Shown here in pieces: positions 12,101 to 24,665 of a stretch of DNA of 64,000 nucleotides; positions within the stretch are counted from its first letter, which is position 1, and each line of letters begins with the position of its first letter. The translations under genes were made by a program, and so were the position numbers. Below the pieces are notes generated by a model. The model did no database searches. It worked only from the letters and a program-made list of their open reading frames with translations, and was not told where the DNA came from. The stretch is from Heracleum sosnowskyi (Eukaryota; Streptophyta; Magnoliopsida; Apiales; Apiaceae), in NCBI GenBank assembly GCA_030848705.1, contig CM061243.1:11929044-11993043 (forward strand), written 5' to 3'.

Positions 12101-13541
12101 TGAAAGGTACAAAACTCATTTAGTGGCTAAGGGTTTTACATAAACCTATGGGTTGGACTATTTTGAAACTTTTGCCCCAGTGGCAAAGATGACAACAGTA
12201 AGGCTGTTAGTAGCAATTGCAGCTGCTCAAGGATGGTCTATTTCTCAACTTGACATCACTAATGTCTTCTTGCATGGTGATCTTCAAGAAACAGTGTATA
12301 TGAGAGTACCTCCTGGTTACTTTCAACTGTCTTCTATACCTGCTCTAAATGGTATCACAAACTCATCTAATTGGGTGTGTAAATTGGTCAAGTCTTTATA
12401 TGGCCTCAAACAAGCTCCCAGATGCTGGTTTACTAAATTTTCTACTGCCCTAAAGTCTGTAGGTTACACTCAATCTCACTCAGACAACAGTTTATTCACT
12501 AAACACACCTCTTCTGCATTTGTGGTTGTCTTGGTCTATGTGGATGACATTCTTGTTACTGGGAGCAGCAAGTCTGTGATTCAGACTAGTATTCAATTCA
12601 TGAGTTCTAGGTTCAAAGTTAAAGACTTGGGTGATCTCAAATTTTTCTTAGGAGTTGAAGTAGCAAGATCATCTGCTGGAATCTATCTTCATCAGAAAAA
12701 ATACACTATGGATATACTAGCTGACACTGGCCTACTTGGTGCTAAGCCTTCCAAAATTCTTATGGAGTAAAACCATTCTCTGTAAAAGAATGAGAGTACT
12801 TTTCTGTCTGACTCTGATTGCTCACTGTATAGGAGAATTGTTGGTCGTTTATTATATCTCACAGTCACTCGACCTGACTTATGCTACTCTGTGCAAGTGT
12901 TATCTCAGTTCATAGCTCAGCCTCGCTTTGATCATCTTACTGCTGCTTTCAAAGTTATCATATACATCAAAGGCTCGCCTGGTCAGGGCATTCTTATGTC
13001 TGCTAACTCTAAACCTATGCTTCAAGTTTATTGTGACTCGTACTGGGGTGGATGTCAACAAACCAGACATTCCTTAACTGGCTACTGTGTCAAGTTTGGA
13101 GACTCTCTGATTTCTTGGAAATGCAAAAAGCAACATATTGTATCTCGCTCTTCAGCTGAGGCTGAGTACAGGTGCATGGCTGATACATGCTGTGAGTTAG
13201 TATGGCTACTCAGTTTGTTTCATACAATTGGTTACTACAAAATCACTCATGTTACCTTGTTCTGTGACAGCAAGTCTGCCTTATACATTGCCTCAAACTC
13301 TGTGTTTCATGAACGCACTAAACACATTGAGCATGATTGTCACATTGTGCGTGAAAAGCTTCAGCTTGGGATGATTACTACTGCTCATATACCCTCTTCC
13401 TTACAACCTGCCGACATTTATACTAAAGTTGTTTCCTCCACTCAATTACTCTCTTTACTATCCAAGTTGGGTGTTTGCAACCTCTTCAAACCCTCCAACT
13501 TGAGGGGGGATGTTACAAATATAGATGAAGATACAGAATAA
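9107..13541 (+). pseudogene. Ty1/copia gag-pol, 5'-truncated, nonsense codons only
   Basis: One frame from 9108 to 13541 encodes gag, protease, integrase, reverse transcriptase and RNase H. Visible landmarks are the gag zinc knuckle CDYCKLTGHTRDK (its last Cys codon is now TGA at 9891), the protease site DLGATHHI where DSGA/DTGA is usual, the GAG-pre-integrase motif WHCRLGHPSS, integrase core VHCDVWGPY with TDNGTEF and PQQNGVVERKH, RT KSLYGLKQAPRCW and YVDDILVTG, and RNase H DSYWGG, AEAEYRCMA and HERTKHIE. I traced in-frame stops at 9891, 11388, 12015, about 12141, 12768 and about 12780. No frameshift is needed. The gag N terminus is missing because an LTR sits at 9106. Overall it resembles the Ale/Retrofit branch; it is not functional. 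Confidence 0.85.
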
Positions 13542-13852
13542 AGAAACAGTAGCTTAAACATTATGACAAACACCTACTGTGCATACAAGTTTGAATGTAA
13601 AAGTGGCGGGAAAGTTTGTTATCTGTTGAGCTGGATCAGTTGGATTAGTCTATTAGGATACATAGACTTACATAACTGTATGTAACATTCTCTAGAACAT
13701 TCTGTTAGGATATAGAACTGTATAAAAGAAAGATACCTGATGTATCTTCTTTCTTAAGCTTTCTGAATACATACTTCTTCTTCTTCCTTGCTTTACTTTA
13801 TCTGCAAAGCTTCATTTCATATAAAACAGTCAAATATCAATACACCTTGACA
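13511..13852 (+). mobile_element. 3' LTR of the copia element (right end approximate)
   Basis: The polypurine tract TTGAGGGGGGA ends at 13510 and the LTR starts TGTTACAAATATAG. A TATA box (TATAAAAG) sits at 13721, about 210 bases in, which fits a short copia LTR of about 340 bp. The right end is placed at a ...TTGACA near 13852; ...AATACA at 13844 is an alternative. The pol frame overlaps the first 31 bases of the LTR. The matching 5' LTR lies left of the window, beyond the nested elements. Confidence 0.6.
13721..13728 (+). promoter_or_regulatory. TATA box in the copia 3' LTR
   Basis: TATAAAAG within the LTR, followed by a pyrimidine-rich stretch near 13750-13800; this is the normal promoter arrangement of a short copia LTR. 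Confidence 0.5.
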
Positions 13853-14298
13853 AATGCGTTTAATCATTATCTTTTTTTGAAGTAAATTCATGAATCCTAT
13901 TGTGCTCCCTTGAATTTGGTATCTGAATAATTTTATTTCAAAAATTATAGTTCAGAATCAGACCTGTAGTAGTTGTAGTAGTAAGCCATGCAGATGATAT
14001 ATGAGAGAGTAGACAAGGGTACCTTTATTTTACACATAGCCTCCCGGTCCATGCATTTACAAACATGCCTTTTTCATTCACAAATTGCTAAATAATAATT
14101 AATTGATTTAATTAAATCAAAATTCAGTTAATATCAATTTTCTATATTCAATTAATCTTGAATAAAAACCTCTATCAATTAATTTAGATTCTTACTTTTT
14201 ACAACATTTTTTACTCAAGTTTAATATTTACTTTTCCAACGGTCAAGCCCAAGGTGTAGTGAGGCCGTTCTTTTCAAAAAGAAAAAAATTATATGACA
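13853..14298. other. Intergenic, nothing recognised
   Basis: AT-rich DNA after the copia LTR, with no open frame of note and no structural repeat that I could recognise. Confidence 0.5.
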
Positions 14299-14307
14299 AA
14301 AAATTTA

Positions 14308-15210
14308 GGGGGGTTTTCAAAAATACATTTATTATAAATCTTTTTTTCAAAAATACGTTCATTCTGAAAATTATTTATAAAAATACGTTTTTTTAAAACT
14401 ATTTTCAAAAATACGGTTTGCAACCCTTGCAACCCAAAATGCAACTTAATAATACTTTTGACATTTTATCAAACAACGTTTGCAACCCCTGCAACCTCAA
14501 ATGCAACTTCGAATTCATTTTTTTCAAAAGTTGATTTTGAAGTTGATTCACGTTGCATCAGTTACAATTTTTTAAATAAATTTGAGTTTCAAAATTGCAA
14601 CTTATGTAACTCAATTTCACTACGACATTCTATCAAACAACGATAAAATCACCTAAACAGCCCAAATCAACTACATTTTTTCAACCAACAAACAACAAAA
14701 TCAACTAAAAACAAAATCATGTATAATTAAATCCACAAATCCAAAAAATTAAATGTCTAAACTTGCATGCGACACAACCATAATGAAGAAGTAATAAGCC
14801 ACCAAACCCCACCAAATACAACACCAATTTACTAAAATTAATCACTAAAAAAATCAATCAAAATGATCTTTTCCCCAAATTGATAAAAGCAATCAACAAT
14901 GATGTGGGTTTAGCAAATTAATGAGGAAAGGAGTCAGTAACTTTTAAAATAGAGATGAAGAAGATAATAGAAAGTGAAAGGTAAAAGAAGATTACAAGAA
15001 TTAAAGGAGAAAAGAATGATAGCGTAGTTTTCAAAAGAAAAGAAAAGAAAGATACAGAGAAGAAAGAAAGCATGAACAAATAAGACAAGTATCAGACCGA
15101 AGGTGTATTTTTAGAAATGAAACTTTAAAAAAAGATATATTTGAAAGAAATTACTGAAGGCCGTATTCTTGTAATTAAGATTCAAAAGGGAGTATATAGC
15201 ACAATTTCCC
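14308..15210. mobile_element. Mutator-like MITE (about 0.9 kb)
   Basis: The block starts GGGGGGTTTTCAAAAATAC and ends with sequence whose complement starts GGGAAATTGTGC. It is flanked by 9-base near-duplicates, AAAAATTTA at 14299-14307 and AAAATTTTA at 15211-15219 (8 of 9 match), the target-site length of Mutator-like elements. Subterminal AAAAATACG repeats and a 'TTTGCAACCC' motif occur near the left end. Similar 'AAAATACGGTCTGCAACC' motifs occur in the element at 32538-33141, suggesting a related family. No transposase ORF is present, so it is non-autonomous. Confidence 0.5.
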
Positions 15211-15219
15211 AAAATTTTA

Positions 15220-15883
15220 TTAAAATGTAAAATATTGCGTCGTGTTACATTATTATTAATTAAATATTAATGTACTTGGCTAGGTTATATACACTTAAAG
15301 AAAATGAAATGGAAAAGTAATAAAATAAAAATTTTGTAACAAATGTGTTACAGAAATTAACAAATTTCATGACGATGCATGGAAAAATAAAACGGAAAAA
15401 TTATGTAAAAGTTTTATGTAAATCGTAAGAAAAATAAAGAAGAGTTTACGAATTAGTGGATTACATTCTTATTTTATCTGACAAAAAAATGTTGGAAGAA
15501 ATTATAAACATTTTTCTCTAATTTTTAAATTGTGTACAAGTTTCGTTTCATTGAACACAACGTTAGAACTTTCTCCACGTGACGCTGTCGTGCATCAACC
15601 CCGAGCGACTGCCGGACAAAAAGAAATCCTCTTAATTTTTAGAACTCGTGTTTCGAGTAAACATTTACGTTTCGATTATTTCAAGTTCTAAAATAGTTGG
15701 GGCCTCCAAATACCAGGTAGTAACAGTATCTCTAACGGCCTTTTATCATAGCCCATTTTTTTATAAGTAATATAAAATATAAATTTTTAGTAATTTAGTA
15801 CATATTTATTTTATTATTTAGTTCATAAGAATGCAAAAGAAAGTGGAAAGAGAGGGAGTGTAGTCATGAATATTAAATCTTTA
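15220..15883. other. Intergenic, nothing recognised
   Basis: AT-rich, no supported ORF. A short GC-richer patch at about 15575-15620 has no recognisable meaning. Confidence 0.5.
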
Positions 15884-16298
15884 TCTATACTATATTATTA
15901 TATGCAAACTAACTTCTATTTGGTTGGTCGTTGTTACTTTAAATAACAACCGTTAGATTGAAAGATAGATAAAAGGAGAACCGTTGAATATAATGTTAAA
16001 AGAATATTTCTTTTTTGATATTCAAAATGCTCCCACGAGTTCAAGGTTCGAATCCCGTCAACAACATATTATTATTAAATATTTATATTACCTATTTTTC
16101 TAAGCTACATTCAGAAGTTCAAGATATTATTCCCGTTGACAATATATTTAAAAAATTTATCATCAAAATACAAACAAATGCTTACATTATTAATTTTTAA
16201 AAATTTATTTTCTTCTTATAAAATCATATAATCAAAATACAAATAGTAAGATAAAAAATTCTAAAATTCATCCGTGCATCGCACGGGTTATAGGCTAG
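15884..16298 (+). mobile_element. Small non-autonomous Helitron
   Basis: The 5' end begins TCTATACTATATTATTATA after an A. The 3' end is CTAG followed by T (16295-16299). A GC hairpin CCGTGC-ATC-GCACGG at 16272-16286 lies 12 bases before the end. A 5' TC, a 3' stem about 10-12 bases from CTRR, and A/T insertion are the standard Helitron features. No Rep/helicase gene is present. Confidence 0.7.
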
Positions 16299-16796
16299 TA
16301 TATAATAAGCGTAAGAGGGATGTTATCCAAAACTTTGGTCATGTACCGCCAAATCAGTATGGACCGTTGATCTTAAAATAGATGAATGAGAATCGTTAGA
16401 TCTGATATTAAAAAGATTTATTTTAATAATATAAACCAAATATGAGTAGTTTTTTTAAGTTGACTAGAATTTTCGATGTAAAAATTCGTAAATTCAAATT
16501 CTAAGTTGAGTAGTTTTATTTGATTCTTAGTCTATACTTTAATTCTAAGTTAAATTGTTTTTCTTAATTTTAATTCTATTCCTAAGTTGAATAGAACTAA
16601 TGTAAAAATTTGTTATTTTATTCTTTTTTCAGTTTCAGGTTAGTTTTAATTGAAAACGAATTTGTTAAACTATCACTAAATTAAAGATTATTTTGTGAGT
16701 TATGTGGGCAATATGTATTGAGCGTATAAAATGTAATAAATAAAATCTAAAAACTAATAACATAAATTAATATAATTATAAATATTTAAAAAAAAC

Positions 16797-16822
16797 CGTG
16801 CATTGCACGAGTTATAAGCTAG
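16797..16822 (+). mobile_element. Second Helitron 3' end
   Basis: CGTGC-ATT-GCACG hairpin (16797-16809), then AGTTATAAG and CTAG (16819-16822) followed by T. It closely matches the 3' end of the Helitron at 15884-16298 (shared TTATA-GCTAGT tail). The 5' end was not found. It may lie near 16300, so the copy could be about 0.5 kb and directly abut the first. Confidence 0.5.
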
Positions 16823-16904
16823 TATTATATAATAATAGTTAAGAGCAAAATTTGACTCTTAAAATTGAGAAGAGAAGAGAGAAGTGACTCTTAAGCTTTC
16901 TGAA

Positions 16905-17029
16905 TTTTCTAGCACAGTACAATAATATGTCGTTGTTAAGAATATAAATCTCTTAAAATCTCTTAAAATTGTGAGGCACGGGTCATTTTCTAGCACATTA
17001 CAATAATGTGTCGTTGTTAAGGATATAAA
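16905..17029. repeat. Two-copy tandem repeat, about 44 bp, 81 bp apart
   Basis: TTTTCTAGCACAGTACAATA at 16905 recurs with few changes (TTTTCTAGCACATTACAATA) at 16986. Both copies continue with CGTTGTTAAG and ATATAAA. No gene is associated. Confidence 0.7.
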
Positions 17030-20000
17030 ATGGTGGACCAAACATATTTTACAATAAATTAAAATGTATATGACCCTACTTATGCGGTGCATATATTTCA
17101 AAAAATAGAATATTATTGGAAGTATATAGTCCTCAATGTACATGATTGGAAAATAATATAATAATTATTAATAATGAAATGACAGGGATTTGGTTAAACA
17201 GTTACTATAACTATCGGTCGCATGTAATTGGTCATATCACGTAGCCGCTGAAAAAAATTAATATTTAAAGATACGCAATCATGTTCACTTTTTTAATATT
17301 ATATCAATTACTTTAAGATATCGGATGTGAATCTAAAAGAACAACCTAACGCACAACAACTATCGATAATGATAGACATTCGGTGCTCCTAAGAGTTGAA
17401 CTACTTCCATGTACAAGCATCATCATCTACGGGGTCAAAGTTTGTTGTGAAACACATTATACAAGCATCACTATAGGTATACAAAAAGAAAACTAAACAT
17501 AGTCAATGGTAGTATAATCCAGAATCCACTAATATGTACTTCGCAACATGTTCGATGCACATTTAGCAGCGAAACCACTATGTAAGTATGAAACTATATT
17601 AGCTGAAAAATAAAACATTGTTACTTAGAAGTGGTTAAATAAAAAAAATCGCCTTCGATTCAGTCATTTATCACTACGCCTTAAGTGCTCATATGCAATG
17701 TTTTTTTTACAGTTACTGTAGGCTAAAAAAACGTTGCCTTAAGCCTGTTTTAAAAAATACAACACACAATAGGCGTTACATCTGTGATCATGGTCTTTGC
17801 TTTGTAATGCAACGCATTTTTCCATCTACTGCAACACCGAGAAACATTGCATTACAACCGTAATGCAAAACTACAGGCATGGAAATGCAACATCAATTAG
17901 CATGGAAATGCAACATCAATTAGCATTGCAATACACATGAACCGGAGCCAGACTTCCAGGTCACCATAACAATGAGGCCCACTAACATGCCACGGCAAAA
18001 GTGGGGTCCACTTGCATGCCATGTCAGCAATAAAGTCCCACACGCCACATCATCAATAATACAAATGCACTGTTACAATTTATTTTGGAATGCAATACTA
18101 ATTATTGGAAACGAAACACTAACAGAAAGACAAATACAACACTTTAAATAAATTTTTCAAAATATTTGTTTGGTACATACATCGATCCCGATTAAAACAA
18201 TCAAGGAAACAAAAAACAAAATGTTTCACTCTAATCCATTCCTTTAACAACTACAACCCGTAAAAAGTACATACAATGAAATACAAGCAAAGGCCTAACT
18301 TTAATATACCAAAATACAAATTATCTAATCTTAAATACTACTGATCATAATATAATTTAGTCGCTGAAAAGTAGCACCATCTTTAGTAGTAGAACTTCTG
18401 AAACTATGCTTCACTCTTGCAAGAAATGACACTGTGACTTCCCATTAGCACTGAAGGTCCTGTAGCATTTTAAACTAGAAAATGTAACAAGCATCACTAT
18501 GCATGAGTACACAAAAAAGAATCTGATTTCAATGTATCTTTTACCTTGAGTAGTGCTTTTACAATAGAGAAAAACCCAATCTTTTGGCCAAAATCACTAG
18601 CTTCTGGAAAATTAAGCTACATGTGGGCAGACTGTTAGTTAGCCTAATGTTCACATACGTTAAAGTTTTATGGATGATAGCAATTTCCTACCATATACCT
18701 ACTGAAGGATCATTAATAATGTATGAAAAAAATATTGATATTGTTTTGATGGAATCACATAACAACTTTTATATACTCTGCTTAGAAAGGCAAACAATAG
18801 CATACGAACCCTACCAAGAAACAGCAAAACAAGATTATAGTGTGAATAGATTATAGAACACTTCAGAGACCGATAAAGCACATTAGCAAGCGAAACATCA
18901 TAACCGTAATGCATTCCAAAAGCTATCGTATATGTGAAGTGAATTGCCAAGGTGCAAGTGTGTAGTATGAAAACAAACACATTTAACTATCCGCAATGGC
19001 CTCTGCTGCTGCAAACCAACACACACTAGAATCAAAGGTGATGCATGTCAGCTTCTGTTCGTCTCCATCAGTCGTAGTCATTTTAAGACTGTAAGAGCCC
19101 TGCAAATGTCAAACGCAATAAGCACCACGAATTCGGTTATATACAAGTTCGATAGAAATTTGCTTAGAGAATTCTAGTGTCTGTAATTATCTAATCATAT
19201 CAGCTCTACTAATGCTTCCCAATATTGTAGTCATAATCATACACCGCAATGATTCCTTAGATAATACATAACAATATCTCTAACACCTTGCAAGAGCATG
19301 ACTCATGTTTAACACTGTATCTGCATTGCATGTGGTTTTTAAGAAGGCACAAAGAATAGTATACGAAAGGGATAGCATTTCAAGTATCTCAGCACAAATT
19401 ATAATTTCACCGTCCAGGTGGCCATCAGGATAAGAAGATAGTGTTACATGCATTTTCATATATTTATCCTACTGTCTATGATAAACTCCAATACAAATGA
19501 CATGCAATCTTTATGTATACAAACATCAGGTTCAGCGTAAATCTAGATACCCGTAAACGTTGATATGCGCAGTGCAATTTATATGATTCTCGTATTTTTC
19601 TGAGTGCGTATATGTTTTTCTACCTTATGAGGTTGTTTCTTCTAAAATTAATATTCAGGCAATAGGTAGTTTTTCAATGTTAGAAAATGATATTAAAAAC
19701 TATATCAGTTAAAGATCATAACACTGGAGATGAGACGACAACACAATACCGAGTGCTCATTGAGTCATCATTTAGACCAGGAACAATTGTACATAGATTT
19801 GATGGCATACGGAAATACCACGGGTTAAGATCCTCAATCTTCATTTTCTTCTGCATACCAACAGCAAATCAGCTCAAGTTACATTAAAAGATAAAAAAAG
19901 AGCAGGCCATGTGCCAGATCATGTAGACATATGAACTGACCTAAGCTTAAAAAGTAGTTTACTTCCAACAGCAACCATATTTCCTGATACCTAATAATCA

Positions 20001-20232
20001 GATAAATTACAACAAGCGATGTCTACAATAATTAAGTTCATATGATTTACCGGAACTTAATCCAAGTATGGGAATTGAGATTAAATTTCTGAGGTTTTAC
20101 TTAAAATATTTGATTTATTCTGTTCTTGAGTATGGGTATATGGTATATGATAGCAGCACAAGACTTCAAACTAAAATCACTGAAACCCTGGTATTTTGAT
20201 GATAACACTATAGCAGTAAGCTGGGTTAAGTA
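17030..20232. other. Long unannotated stretch, no supported gene
   Basis: Scattered short open frames (for example 18584-18856 plus, 18980-18699 minus, 19687-19887 plus) show no motif or family that I recognise and no convincing splice structure. At 17640-18130 there is a 'TAATGCAAC' -rich patch with a 23-base unit repeated twice in tandem (17878-17900 and 17901-17923). A CACTACGCC string at about 17672 could be a CACTA-type terminus, but no matching right end was found. Confidence 0.4.
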
Positions 20233-21440
20233 TGTTGTACTAACATGGTTTTGCAGGAGATAAAAACTTTGTATTTTCTAACAAAACATGTTGTAGCAGC
20301 TAGCTGGCAGACTAATTTTCTATGCAGGCAGGAAGCTGGCAGAGAAATTTTGTATGCAGGAAGCAAGCTGGCAACACTTCCAGCAGATAGAGTTTCATTC
20401 CTAATTTATAGGAAATCTTCTAGGAACTGATTTGTAAGGACTCTATCAGTTATATAAGTCGTGGATATATATATGGGCTCAAATAATTTCGAATTTATTT
20501 TCATATATATATAATTCCTATATTGTAGGAAGTTGTTTATAAACGTTTTATCTTTTAACAACTTCTATGGTATTGGGCTTTTCAAACCAGATTGAAATAC
20601 GTCTTTCTAAACGTTCTTATTCTCTCTATTCTTCTGGTTTCTAAACGTTATGATTCATGAACGTTGGGCTTGAATTAATCAAGGAACAAAAACGTGAGAC
20701 TTGGTAGTCAAGACCGTTGGTTGTTAGATTAATTCAAAATCATTTGTTCATTATATAAATACTTGTGTGGTTTTCATTCTCAGTGGTTGAACAACGTTTT
20801 TAAAGAAAACACAAGTACTATCAAAGGCTGATTTGCATACTTGAGCTCTTATATATTATATGATATATATTCTTGATTAGAGTTCATAGTTTCGGTTGTA
20901 AGTCTTTATATCTTTGTATTGTTCAACTTGTAAGTTGGTAGTTGCTGGTTTTGTGAGCTTGGGAAACAAGGGTTCAAGGAACTTGATAGCTAGAGGAGTT
21001 TATACTTGGATTAGTATAGTACTTAGAGAGCTGTGTTCAAGGAACAAGGTGTTTCAGCAAGCTGCTAACAGTAACAGGGAGTTCAGGGAGATATATTATT
21101 GTATTGTGTAGTTGTAATTCACTTTGATCAATAATATATTCCTTTGCCGTGTTGGTAAAGGACCAGGACGTAGACCTATAGGAGATAGGGGTCGAACCTG
21201 GCTAAAATTGCTGTGTGTTCTTTATTTTCTGCACATTTTCTATACTGCTGTGAACAACGTAGCTAGCTGCCAATTTATATTCTGTGAACTCAGTAAGCTG
21301 CCAGACAGCAAAACAGACTGATTTTTGCTTTTTCAGTCACATAACTTGGTAATTTGTAAAATCAGTCATTGTTAGTCATAACACCTATTCACCCCTCCCC
21401 TCTAGGTGTTGATTCTCAATCACTACTGCCTAATGTAACA
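20233..21440 (+). mobile_element. Probable solo copia LTR (about 1.2 kb)
   Basis: It starts TGTTGTACTAACATGG and ends TGTAACA, with near-matching 5-base flanks AAGTA (20228-20232) and GAGTA (21441-21445). Inside are a TATA-like ATTATATAAATA near 20752, the stretch GGACGTAGACCTATAGG / GGTCGAACCTGGC / GTGTGTTCTTTATTTTCTGC typical of copia LTR leader regions, and a terminal CCCCTCCCCTCTAGGTGTT block common at copia LTR ends. No internal domain or second LTR is adjacent. Identity is inferred from structure only. Confidence 0.55.
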
Positions 21441-21445
21441 GAGTA

Positions 21446-23151
21446 TTCTTCAAACAGTTTATTAAAGATAGCTAGCACATGGAAAACTAATTCTGACCAC
21501 AAAAACTCTCATGGTCCATCAGTGATCAGTTCATGAAAATAAACTTGTGCAAACCTAGGTACAAACCAGATAACTATTTCATATATGGACCATGAACTGA
21601 ATATATATCAAAAGATGGAAACTAGCTGATAACACTATACATCATTTGCAGCACTGTTGCATTCAACTAGCAATAGAATCAGAAAATATATTATCACGTA
21701 TATAATAACAAGGGCAAGCCAAATTACAGGGTACTTACGGTCTTTCTGAAAAATAACATGTTTGCGCTTGAATGAAGGCTCTGACTGCTGGGATAACCCA
21801 ACTTTCGATTTTGAGGAGGATCATGCTGCAGAGTTGTTCATTCCTCCTTGCCAACTTCTTTCTTTAATCTATTTAAAATCAATAACATCCACATTACAGG
21901 ATGAAAATGGATATAGTTTTTTCAACACCCATGACATTAGCTTCACATGGTACTAGAACCCTACACATCGCAAGTGACATTAGTCTCCGATTGAAAGTGA
22001 CATAAATATCCCATCCTCCAAAATTTAGTTTGAACTAAATATAAAATATTTGTAAGCGACACAGTTAACTACCGTTAAATGGATACAAACTTAACTACCT
22101 TTTTGACTTCACTCAACTCAAACCATCTGTGCAACAAATGATGGCATCCCAATTTCACATATTTAAAGGTTAAATAGGCTCGAGATTTCTGACTTTGTAG
22201 ATCCATTTAAAAGGGAGTTACTGATGTTTATACATTTTAAATAATAGACTACAACTGCTGCTTACAAGTAGTTATATTACCAAAGAAGTCACTACTTCAC
22301 TCCGGATGTCCAGAAGGTCCACTCTCTAGTCGAAAGCTGAGCAAGTCAGGAGAGAACTGTGTAGAAAGAATAAAAATTGTGACAGGACACTACAACACTT
22401 GTCAATCCATAGTTACAATACTAACTAGCTCTATCATCACAATCAGTAAACAACCATCATTTGCACAAAACCTAAATTTAGCTAACACACATGCACAAAC
22501 ACATATATATTGACACCAATAACACACAAATATTACAAGAAAAGTAAATGATTACACAAATCCTAACTGAAATCATACAGAAATAAACAAAAAAAGGTGT
22601 ACCTGAAGAAGCACAAAAAATAGCAGAAAAGGTGAAAAGAGAAGCTGGAGGAATCGTTTCAATACAGGGCAAAGATGTCTATAACATTAAAGCAGCATAG
22701 AAATGTTTACAAAGTAACAAACTAGCCCCACATATAAGTTACACATGAAACCCCCAAAATTCAAATACATACAAAATACAAAACATATAAGTTATATATG
22801 AAACCCCCAATGCTCAAATACAAAGCCCTAATTAAAAAAAATCAAGTTCAAATTACACAAAATAAAACCTAAATAAGTTGGAGATTTTACCTAAATAAAA
22901 TCCCAAAATGAAAGCTCCAAATTTAAAGCCCTAATTACACGTAATTTCAAAAAAAAATGAGTTCATGCCAATCGGAAAGAACAACAATGCAATCGAGTTC
23001 GGTGAGAGAGATTGAGTTTGAATTCAACTACCAATCGGAGGAGCATGGATAGAGCTCTTTCGGAGGGAGAGTTATCGAGTGAGGGGAGAATGAGTATAGA
23101 GAGAAATTTGAGTGTTTTGAGGAAAATTGAGTTTGTAAATTATTTTGGGGT
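21446..23151. other. Unannotated stretch, no supported gene
   Basis: No recognisable coding region. On the minus strand, 23120-22960 looks like a leader (pyrimidine-rich, GAGAGA complement), but no start codon with a good frame follows. The 22740-22940 part has several variants of 'GAAACCCCCAA...CAAATAC'. Confidence 0.4.
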
Positions 23152-23199
23152 GTTGCTAAATGTCATAATATTTTACTTTATGTAGTAATGAGAAATTAC
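23152..23199. repeat. Left arm of a 48-bp inverted repeat
   Basis: GTTGCTAAATG...ATATTTTACTTTATGTAGTAAT...GAAATTAC is the inverse of 24666-24714 with only a few mismatches. The arms are 1.47 kb apart. They could be terminal repeats of one element or ends of two neighbouring elements in opposite orientation. No target-site duplication was found outside either arm. Confidence 0.7.
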
Positions 23200-23409
23200 T
23201 AGTAAACCCTCATATGTATTAATTGGTCTGCCAAAGTATTAAATGATGTTTGACCTGAAATCAGTGTCATTGACGTTGTTGCTCCTTCCCAGTGACATTT
23301 AAAATTTATTTTTTCATAGATAATTCCCAAGTAATTTTTTTTATTATTTATACATAGATAAATTTTAAAATTAAATATTTTGAAATACATATTTGAATTA
23401 CAATATCTA

Positions 23410-23641
23410 CTTCCTCTGTCCCATTCTTTTCTATATAATTTTTTTTCACTATTTGGCACGCATTTTAAGATGTATATAAAGTATCATTCTACAACTTATT
23501 TTTAAATCACTTTTTCTTTGAATAAAAATTTAAATGTTAAATTTTAATTTAGAAGAAAAAAATTTATGAAATTATAATTTATATAAGCCTTAAAATGTGT
23601 CGAGCCCCGTTCCCGTATATAATCTAATGGGACGGAGGGAG
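23410..23641. mobile_element. Stowaway-like MITE
   Basis: A 232-bp block with inverted ends CTTCCTCTGTCCCATT and (complement of right end) CTCCCTCCGTCCCATT, flanked by TA on both sides (23408-23409 and 23642-23643). The CTCCCTCCGTCCC terminus with TA target is diagnostic of Stowaway/Tc1-mariner MITEs in plants. There is no coding capacity. Confidence 0.8.
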
Positions 23642-24665
23642 TATGTGTTAGGCTTTATTATATTTTTTATTAATTAGTCTGTAATATTAAAACTCCTAGA
23701 AATGTGTTATATTAGAATAATTTTTGAAAATAAAGTCATTTGATCGGAGGTATTCTAAAATTAAGTACCAATTTTTTTGGCTCCAATCTCAGAAAATAAA
23801 ATGTAAATTTTTAATATAATATAAATCATTGATGCAAAATTTATTAAAATAATAATTAAATTAATATTTCAAATTAAGTAAAGGTAACAAGTCAAAAATA
23901 TTTAAATCAAGATATTAATTCCATCACTCAACCAAACACATGATATTAGAATCTGATTGATTCGCGCCCCGTATCACTCAACCAAGCTATAATAAAAACT
24001 CAAACTATAATAATAGACCAAAATACTAAATTTAAATATCAAAGTTCGTGTTTTAATAAAATAATTACTAACATAAAAATAACATATAAATGTCTTTTCA
24101 ATTGGCTTTTAAATTTTTAATGTTTGTTTTATATCACAATTTATAATTCGTGCAATGCACAATTTTCATTATTATACTAGATCAAATATAGTTTTAATAT
24201 AATAATATGTACTAAATATGTTTCATTTATGTTTTGGAACTGGCAAATAAATATTAAATTTCAAAGTTTTATCTTCAGAAAGAAAAATGCCAAGATCGAT
24301 AATATTGTCTTTTTTTAATTCAAAATTAATAATATATATATAATTTGTAATATTATTAAGCAAAAAATTAATTTATCTGATAATTTGAAGCTACTTTAAC
24401 ATCAAATAAAAAACACTAACAATTCTAAAATTGATTTAAGAAAAACAATTATAAAACCAAAATAAAACTATAATTCTTGTAATCGATAAATTCTATAATC
24501 TTTTATTTACATATATAAATATCAATAGTAGTAAATTAAAAAGAGCCTGATAAACTAATAAACATTAATAATTCGTTGAAAGTAGATATATGAAACAACA
24601 CAAACCAACACATTCAATGGACTAAGATTTGAGCGTTGCGCAGAAAATGACGTAGGGATACAATT

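Noticed and set aside
18584..18980. Overlapping plus and minus ORFs of about 90 aa
   Set aside because: No domain, no splice context and no homology that I can recognise; chance length in AT-rich DNA.
17672..23190. Possible CACTA transposon starting CACTACGCC
   Set aside because: No inverse terminus and no transposase or TNP2-like sequence was found; the right side shows ATGTAGTAAT, which does not match.
24151..24179. Third Helitron-like 3' end (GTGCA-ATGCAC ... CTAG)
   Set aside because: The stem is short and AT-rich and the spacing to CTAG is about 14-16 bases, so chance is likely.
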